Below are positions 10,018 through 14,317 of a DNA stretch of 14,317 bases, one piece after another; positions within the stretch are counted from its first letter, which is position 1, and every line of letters begins with the position of its first letter. Both the position numbers and the translations under genes were made by a program. The DNA is from Temnopleurus reevesii (Eukaryota > Echinodermata > Echinoidea > Temnopleuroida > Temnopleuridae): the NCBI GenBank assembly GCA_036244855.1, contig BQKZ01004093.1, positions 30,072 to 44,388 of the forward strand, in the 5' to 3' direction. The notes beneath the pieces were generated by a model. It ran no database searches and was not told the origin of the DNA. It was given only the letters and a program-made list of their open reading frames with translations.

Positions 10018-10199
10018 TTTTGGAGATGCCATCTCTGCTCCAAGCAATGCTTTCTTTGGTCCTGGGCGTGGCGACATCCTTCTAGATGACGTCAGCTGCA
10101 CAGGAACTGAAGAAGATATCCTTGACTGCTCGCATGCTGGAATCGGAACCAATAATTGTGGACACAATGAGGATGCCGGTGTGGTTTGTGGCCTCAACG
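10018..10199 (+). CDS. SRCR domain D6, second-half exon (D6b)
   Basis: The exon is 182 bp, acceptor TTAATTTGCAG|T (phase 2), donor AACG|GTAAGA (phase 1). It encodes [51 protein letters not shown] and the linker GLN. These are cysteines three to six of a group A domain; the first two come from D6a. The joined domain reads CRQLGFGDAISAP with no gap, which confirms the phase-2 split. No in-frame Met start is needed; the open frame left of 10018 is intron. A decayed copy of its 3' part lies 440 bp downstream. Confidence 0.9.
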
Positions 10200-10383
10200 G
10201 TAAGAGATTTTTTTTTTTAATTTCAGACCTCTCAACCATTATGGATTTGGATGTTGAAATATTCCCTTTGGTCCAAGTACTAATCCATGTTTTTATTTTG
10301 TGATTTTTCATAGTGACTTTCTATTAAAAAATCTTTTTGTCTGCAAACTAGATCAGACATTTTGGAATTAAATCTTTAAATAC

Positions 10384-10525
10384 TAGGGAGTTGTGGTGTT
10401 AACAATAAAGACTAGGAAATTTATGGTGCTTATATTCTTGTATAAAATGACTAGGAAGTTATGGTGTTTACATCCTAAAGAGAAGAAGGTTGTGGTGTTT
10501 ATACTTGCAAGTCTAGGAAGTTAGT
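10384..10525 (+). repeat. Diverged minisatellite, about 28-40 bp units
   Basis: The motif CTAGGAAGTTATGGTGTTTA recurs in variants starting near 10384, 10411, 10451, 10486 and 10514. Spacing is uneven, from 27 to 40 bases. The last unit runs directly into the D6b relic. Confidence 0.7.
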
Positions 10526-10530
10526 ACCCT

Positions 10531-10639
10531 GTCGATTGTTCTGGATCAGAAGAAAATATCCTAGACTTCTTGTGTGCTGGAATCGGAACCAATAAATGTG
10601 GTCACTTTGATGATGCCAGTGTAGTTTGTGGACTCAATG
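10531..10639 (+). pseudogene. Relic of the 3' part of the D6b half-exon
   Basis: About 109 bases align with 10091-10199, sharing GCTGGAATCGGAACCAATAA, the VVCG end and a donor-like AATG|GTATGA. The frame is still open: VDCSGSEENILDF, then CAGIGTNKCGHFDDASVVCG. Changes strike key sites: the fourth cysteine (DCSHAG) is lost to Phe with a Cys two places later, Asn-Cys became Lys-Cys, and ED became DD. The FGDAISAP...GRGDIL part and any acceptor are absent, an in-frame TAG lies just before 10525, so it is a truncated copy and very likely not used. Confidence 0.83.
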
Positions 10640-11066
10640 GTATGAAGACATTTCCTGATACATGTATACATCTGCAAAGACTGTGGTGTTTGATTCATCA
10701 GTCATTTAGCCTCTATGCCTGTCCACCGCAGAAAAATGTATTGGAAGCACCATAGCTGCAGTGCCAGTAAAGTACACGGATTGAATCCATATTTGCTGTT
10801 TAGAAGTTCTTTTCAAATTCATACAGCAATATCAATCAATTTAATAGTAGAGGCTGAAGGGATTATTCCAATTTTCTGATGGGAACTCTTTGGCTGGAAT
10901 TCACATTGATGGTTTATTTGATATCTAGATAAACCATGGGATTGTTTGAATTTCTGGATTAATGCAATTAATTGTTTTCCCATTGTCACTAGACCAAATT
11001 TATGTCGAAGTGATAAATCAATCACAATAATGCTTTAATTTCCTCATGCCAAGTTTGTTTAATAAT

Positions 11067-11334
11067 AATAATAATAATAGATCATAAAGATGCAATTTAT
11101 ATAGCGCACGTATCCACTCTGCTGAGTGCTCAAGGCGCTCAAGGCCATTCACGGCGCACTTGGCATTTCAAAGAATGAATATTCCTGCCAGGTACCCATT
11201 CACCTCACCTGGGTTGAGTGCAGAACAATGTGGATTAACTTCTTGCTAAAGGAAATTGACGCCCTGGGTAGGATTCGAACCTACGACCCTCTAGTTGAAA
11301 GGCTAGAGTCACGACCACTACACCACGGAGCCTC
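11067..11334 (-). mobile_element. tRNA-derived SINE, minus strand
   Basis: Read on the minus strand it starts with an A-box-like GGCTCCGTGGTGTAGTGGTC, then a B box GGTTCGAATCC (complement at 11272-11282), a body with GGTGAGGTGAATGGGTACCT and a tail GCGCTATATAAATTGCATC followed by (ATT)n. It is the same family as 1830-2127 in the opposite direction. Target-site duplications are not clear; only a six-base GTTTAA is shared by the two flanks. Confidence 0.85.
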
Positions 11335-11599
11335 CGTTTAAGCCATGGGCTAGAAATAAACTTGTGAAGGTGTCATAGAAGAAAAATGTTGTTGAGAGTA
11401 CAACCACGTTATACATTAAATCCATCAATTTTCAACGACATCTGTTTAAATGATCAAGGAACAAAGAAGTGTTTGTTTGTTGGGATATGATTGTAATATC
11501 AGGAACTCTTAGCGTTGTCACAATGTATCAAAATATTTCACATGGCCTAAAGTAACATGAAAAAAAGAATAAGACATGATTGCAAAATTGTTCCCATAG

Positions 11600-11908
11600 T
11601 TCGTATTGTCAATGGCTCTCGCTTCAACGAAGGAAGAGTTGAGGTCATGCACGAAGGATCATGGGCAACCGTCTGTGATGATTTGTGGGATATCAACGAC
11701 GCAACAGTCGTCTGCCGGCAGCTGGGCTTCCCCTCGGCGAGGTACGCCGTATCTAGGGCGCTATACGGCCAGGGTTCAGGCGCCATTGCGTTGGATAACC
11801 TTGGTTGTTCGGGAGATGAAGATTCTCTGATTGAGTGTGACCATGATGGACTTGGCACATCAAACTGTCAGCATGCGGAAGATGCTGGAGTTATATGTAA
11901 CGTTATTG
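11600..11908 (+). CDS. SRCR domain D7, single complete exon
   Basis: The exon is 309 bp (103 codons). The acceptor is TTCCCATAG|TT at 11599, chosen because it gives phase 1; its pyrimidine tract is short. The domain starts at once with VRIVNGSRFNEGRVEV, with no linker, then [67 protein letters not shown]. Six group A cysteines. VNGSR replaces the VGGS turn and creates an N-glycosylation sequon (N-G-S). GAIALDN is an unusual version of the G-x-I-x-LDN strand. The donor is ATTG|GTATGT. The Met at 11557 upstream is intronic and not a start. Confidence 0.9.
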
Positions 11909-12730
11909 GTATGTCTCAGTTTATTATACAAATAATACAAGGTTGAGAAATATGTTATCACTCTGAGTATACTCAAGATTCTTCATTGTACTTTGATATC
12001 ACGTGTGCCGCAAGGGCAAGTGTGTTATCGATAGTACATTGACGAATTGACCCATCTGGCACGGATATTTTATCTTTTGATTGATTGTGCCTTAGTGGCT
12101 ACTGGTGAAATCCAGGGTAATAGGCTTGGAACATACACTATACCAACTGCATGTTTTATTATAGAATTGCGGACCTCATAATTACTATGAATGCAAAGGA
12201 AAAATAATATTTTTCAACATAATTCAAGCTCGTATTTTTAGGACTTAATTTTTATTCATGAGAACTGTGCTACCTCAGAATCCTATGGAATAACAGATGT
12301 AAATAGTCATATGTGGTTGAAACACATATGAAGGTGTTTTGGTCTAGTGGTTAAGTCATTAGACTTCAATCACAGCTTCCTGGGTTGATTCCCATCAGCC
12401 CCATGTGATATTTAGGTACTGGTTGCAAACATCCATCTTGTGATCGGTTTAGCAGTGCACGTCATACAGACGACTTCCTATAAATCAAATGACCAAATAA
12501 TGATAATGTGAGCATTTTGGTCAATTTTCATAGGAACGAGTGAAGCACTGTATAAAAAACGCATCTTCCAGTCTTGTGGACAGGAATTCTCTATTAAACA
12601 GAGGGCTGTCTAGAAGTTTTTTATGACGGACTGTAGGGCATCATCTGTAATGATATTATTATGAGCATGATTATCTTTAATTTTATTTTTATATCTTCAT
12701 CATTATTTATCTTTACCCCTTCCACTCCAG
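11909..12730 (+). other. Intron 8 (D7/D8a)
   Basis: This 822-bp phase-1 intron runs from GTATGT to CCCTTCCACTCCAG, the best polypyrimidine tract in the window. A tRNA-like repeat lies near 12331-12490. The rest is AT-rich and shows nothing else. Confidence 0.75.
12331..12490 (+). mobile_element. tRNA-derived SINE of a second type, degraded
   Basis: TTGGTCTAGTGGTTAAGTCA resembles an A box, and CTGGGTTGATTCCC, about 45 bases on, a decayed B box. The following 90 bases, ending near CTTCCTATAAATCAAATGAC, do not match the other SINEs here, so this is another family. Borders and class are uncertain. Confidence 0.6.
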
Positions 12731-12893
12731 TACGACTTGCGGATGGGAATTCTCCAACAGAGGGTCGAGTGGAAGTGTTCTACGATGGGGAGTGGGGTAG
12801 CGTCTGTGATGATGATTGGACGATTGAGGATGGTCAGGTGGTATGTCATGCAATGGGCTACGGCGACGCCATCGCTGTGACAGAGAGGGCCAG
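12731..12893 (+). CDS. SRCR domain D8, first-part exon (D8a)
   Basis: The exon is 163 bp, acceptor CACTCCAG|TA (phase 1), donor GCCAG|GTAAGG (phase 2). It encodes VRLADGNSPTEGRVEVFYDG, EWGSVCDDDWTIEDGQVVC, HAMGYGDAIAVTERA and two bases of an Arg codon. Read past the donor, the frame hits TAA at once, which supports splicing here. The usual DANVVCRQLG is replaced by DGQVVCHAMG, so D8 is the most divergent domain of the window. The exon reaches about 17 residues further into the fold than D6a does: the break comes at SAR|FG rather than at RQLG. A broken copy lies in the following intron. Confidence 0.88.
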
Positions 12894-12896
12894 GTA

Positions 12897-13150
12897 AGGT
12901 GGTGTCAACACTGCAAAACTAGGGTGTCAGATTAACACCAGTATTGCCTTGACAGTTAGATGATTTGATGTAAATGCTGCAAAACTAGAATGATAGATGA
13001 ACACTGCTAATTTGGTGTCACATTAATGCCAGTATGGCCAACTACATTGAGTGTCAACTCTGCAAAACCTAGATTAACACCATGCAGTATTACCTATATG
13101 GCCAAATGCGCTGGTGTCAACTTTTACAATACAATGGTGTAATCTAATGG
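12897..13150 (+). repeat. Diverged tandem repeat with GTGTCAACACTGCAAAACTAG core
   Basis: Variants of TGTCAACACTGCAAAACTAG occur near 12903, 12970 (AAATGCTGCAAAACTAG) and 13052, alternating with AGATTAACACCAGTAT and GTATGGCCAA blocks. The period is roughly 65-80 bases but irregular. No frame is preserved. Confidence 0.68.
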
Positions 13151-13159
13151 GGTGCCAAT

Positions 13160-13275
13160 GTATTGGAAGTGTTCTGTGACAGACAATGGTATAACATCTG
13201 TAATGATTGGATGGTTGAGAATGGCGATTTGGTCAGGCATTGGGCTTCAGCGATATCATTGCTGTGACAGAGAGT
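13160..13275 (+). pseudogene. Relic of the D8a exon
   Basis: It aligns to about 12769-12887: GGAAGTGTTCT, ATCTGTAATGAT, ATTGGATGGTTGAGAATGG-like and ATTGCTGTGACAGAGAG are shared. One codon is missing at CDDDW, and a small deletion at the VVCHAMG segment shifts the frame; the CDD reads CND. The 5' strand, acceptor and the GCCAG|GTAAGG donor are absent. The foldback element begins a few bases after the homology ends. It is a dead copy. Confidence 0.85.
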
Positions 13276-13280
13276 TGGTT

Positions 13281-13474
13281 AGAAAGAATAATGCTTCACG
13301 GTACAACGAGTTATCTTTCTTGGAAATATGAGTGGTCCTGGAGAGGACCTACCCACTCTTGACGTTTTTATGAGAACATGCTCATTGAAACGTCGAGAGT
13401 GGGTAGGTCCTTTTCAGGACCACTCACATTTTCAAGAAAAATAACTCGTTGAACCATGAAACATTATTCTCATC
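13281..13474. mobile_element. Foldback (long inverted repeat) element, possibly a MITE
   Basis: Arms 13281-13374 and 13381-13474 are each 94 bp, pair with no gaps and leave a six-base loop (AACATG). By hand count 15 of 94 pairs mismatch. Each arm also has an inner palindrome, GGTCCTGGAGAGGACC in the left one. An 11-base repeat GAGAGTTGGTT stands at 13270-13280, directly before the left arm, and at 13509-13519, 34 bases after the right arm. No coding capacity. Transcribed as part of the intron it would fold into a long hairpin. Confidence 0.88.
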
Positions 13475-13610
13475 ATTCTTCCACAAGTGAAACCTTCAAG
13501 CAGTATTAGAGAGTTGGTTGTTGTCAATGGCACAAGTTGAATTTAATAGTACTGCTGTGAACGTAGTATCAGATAATTTTTCACTTTGTTTTTTCTTGAA
13601 ATATTGATAG

Positions 13611-13756
13611 GTTTGGACCAGGACAAGGGCAGATCTATCTGGACAATGTTAACTGTACAGGCGATGAGATGAGTTTGTTGAACTGTTCACACGCCGGCTT
13701 GGGCACTCATGATTGCAGCCACTCTGAAGATGCTGGCGTTATCTGCTCTCGACCAG
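13611..13756 (+). CDS. SRCR domain D8, second-part exon (D8b)
   Basis: The exon is 146 bp, acceptor ATATTGATAG|G (phase 2), donor ACCAG|GTGAAA (phase 1). With D8a it makes 309 bp (103 codons). It encodes the end of an Arg codon, then [45 protein letters not shown] and SRP: cysteines three to six. Two N-glycosylation sequons use the cysteine as middle residue (N-C-T and N-C-S), unlike any other domain here. The donor GTGAAA is weaker than the others. Two partial copies follow downstream at 13998 and 14187. Confidence 0.9.
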
Positions 13757-13997
13757 GTGAAACATCAAGGAAATTTTATGGCCATCTCGTGAAATCAGCC
13801 ACCTCTCTAGTCCTGCGTGTACTTTTGTGTACAAACTTACGGAGATTCAATGAATCCACCGTCACTGACGAAATGAACGCAAGTCTATGGAGTGGTGGAC
13901 TATTTCATGAGAATGCCAATTTTATTGGGGGAGAGAGGGGGGCTTAGTTGGAAGAAATATAAAGATATAAAGGTTCAGCTGTAAATTTACCCTATAG

Positions 13998-14105
13998 TCA
14001 ACTGCTGTAGATCAGATATGAGTTTGTTGAACTGGTCACATGCCGGCTTGAGCACCCATGATTGCAGCCATTCAGAAGATGCAGGCGTTATCTGCTCACG
14101 ACCAG
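13998..14105 (+). pseudogene. Partial copy of D8b (copy B), open frame
   Basis: It matches the last 90 or so bases of D8b: [27 protein letters not shown], then ACCAG|GTAAGA. The fourth cysteine is Trp (NWSHAG), the [12 protein letters not shown] strand is missing, and the start reads VNCCRSD, with a three-base insertion. Taking CCCTATAG (AG at 13996-13997) as acceptor gives a phase 1-1 open mini-exon of 108 bp that would splice in frame after D8b. It would encode only half a domain, so I favour a relic, but splicing is not excluded. Confidence 0.72.
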
Positions 14106-14186
14106 GTAAGACATCAAGGAATTTATATGGGGGGCACGGCTTAGGTATAAAAATATAAAGGTATAATAGATTATTATGCATTCTAG

Positions 14187-14296
14187 CGTCAACTGCTGTA
14201 GATCAGATATGAGTTTGTTGAACTGGTCACATGCCGGCTTGGGCACCCATGATTGCAGCCATTCAGAAGATGCAGGTGTTATCTGCTCACGACCAG
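14187..14296 (+). pseudogene. Partial copy of D8b (copy C), open frame
   Basis: This copy lies 191 bp after copy B and is nearly identical to it, including the Cys-to-Trp change and VNCCRSD, but with GLGTHDC like D8b where copy B has GLSTHDC. The donor ACCAG|GTAAGA is kept. The nearest acceptor, GCATTCTAG, would start it in phase 2, which fits the end of D8a but not the end of copy B. It is probably another relic of a tandem array that continues past the window. Confidence 0.72.
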
Positions 14297-14317
14297 GTAA
14301 GACATCAAGGAATTTAT

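Larger units (their letters stand above)
10200..11599 (+). other. Intron 7 (D6b/D7)
   Basis: This 1400-bp phase-1 intron runs from GTAAGA to TTCCCATAG. It contains a diverged 35-bp-type minisatellite (10384-10525), a relic of D6b (10531-10639), and a minus-strand SINE (11067-11334). The parts 10640-11040 and 11335-11599 are AT-rich with nothing recognised. Confidence 0.75.
12894..13610 (+). other. Intron 9 within SRCR domain D8
   Basis: This 717-bp phase-2 intron runs from GTAAGG to ATATTGATAG. It holds, in order, a diverged tandem repeat (12897-13150), a relic of D8a (13160-13275) and a foldback element (13281-13474). Little of it is unexplained. Confidence 0.8.
13757..14317 (+). other. Intron or tandem-copy region after D8
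   Basis: After the D8b donor the sequence carries two degenerate copies of the end of D8b with their intron flanks, 191 bp apart; the second runs to the window edge. Between them are A/T-rich bits such as ATATAAAGATATAAAGG (about 13958) and its partner near 14147. No poly(A) signal or stop that would end the gene is convincing. Confidence 0.72.

Noticed and set aside
12661..12730. A signal-peptide-like hydrophobic stretch starting at the ATG at 12661, before D8a
   Set aside because: The residues are encoded by the T-rich polypyrimidine tract of the intron, immediately before a strong CCACTCCAG acceptor in the expected phase. An alternative first exon is possible in principle, but no promoter signal supports it.
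13757..13947. Read-through of D8b to a stop codon as the C-terminus of the protein
   Set aside because: The frame stays open for about 60 codons past the donor to the TAG at 13945, but the added sequence has no feature. The donor sits at the same domain position as in all other exons, so splicing is the simpler reading; intron retention cannot be excluded without cDNA.

Overview
This window is an internal piece of a eukaryotic gene on the + strand that encodes a long string of scavenger receptor cysteine-rich (SRCR) domains. Small exons with GT..AG borders sit in long AT-rich introns full of SINEs, microsatellites and minisatellites, so this is an animal genome. The very large SRCR families known from sea urchins, the intron composition and the tRNA-derived SINEs make an echinoderm, probably a sea urchin, the best guess; amphioxus or another invertebrate deuterostome is not excluded. 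No start codon, signal peptide, transmembrane segment, stop codon or poly(A) end could be identified, so both gene ends lie outside.

Layout: eight SRCR domains (D1-D8) are readable. D1 (1-278, cut by the window edge), D2 (1144-1461), D3 (2274-2609), D4 (4582-4908), D5 (6081-6404) and D7 (11600-11908) are each one exon. D6 (7519-7657 + 10018-10199) and D8 (12731-12893 + 13611-13756) are each split over two exons. Every domain starts and ends in a phase-1 intron, so all are frame-neutral cassettes that join into one open frame. All eight carry six cysteines in the group A spacing. The introns inside D6 and D8 are both phase 2 but lie at different places in the fold.

Around the live exons lies a graveyard of broken SRCR pieces: a 5' relic of the D5 exon with a stop (5390-5482), relics of the D6 first-half exon (9264-9335, perhaps also 9660-9715), a relic of the D6 second-half exon (10531-10639), a relic of the D8 first-half exon (13160-13275), and two tandem partial copies of the D8 second-half exon (13998-14105, 14187-14296). 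This fits tandem exon duplication with decay.

Two near-identical segments, 6855-8140 and 8142-9419, abut a single N at 8141. This looks like two overlapping contig ends that were not merged, so the second D6a exon (8806-8944) is probably not real. Other items are a tRNA-derived SINE with a 21-bp target-site duplication (1830-2127), related minus-strand copies, a 94-bp-arm foldback element (13281-13474), and several diverged tandem repeats. The product would be a secreted or cell-surface multi-SRCR protein, plausibly an immune recognition receptor; that role is inferred from the family.
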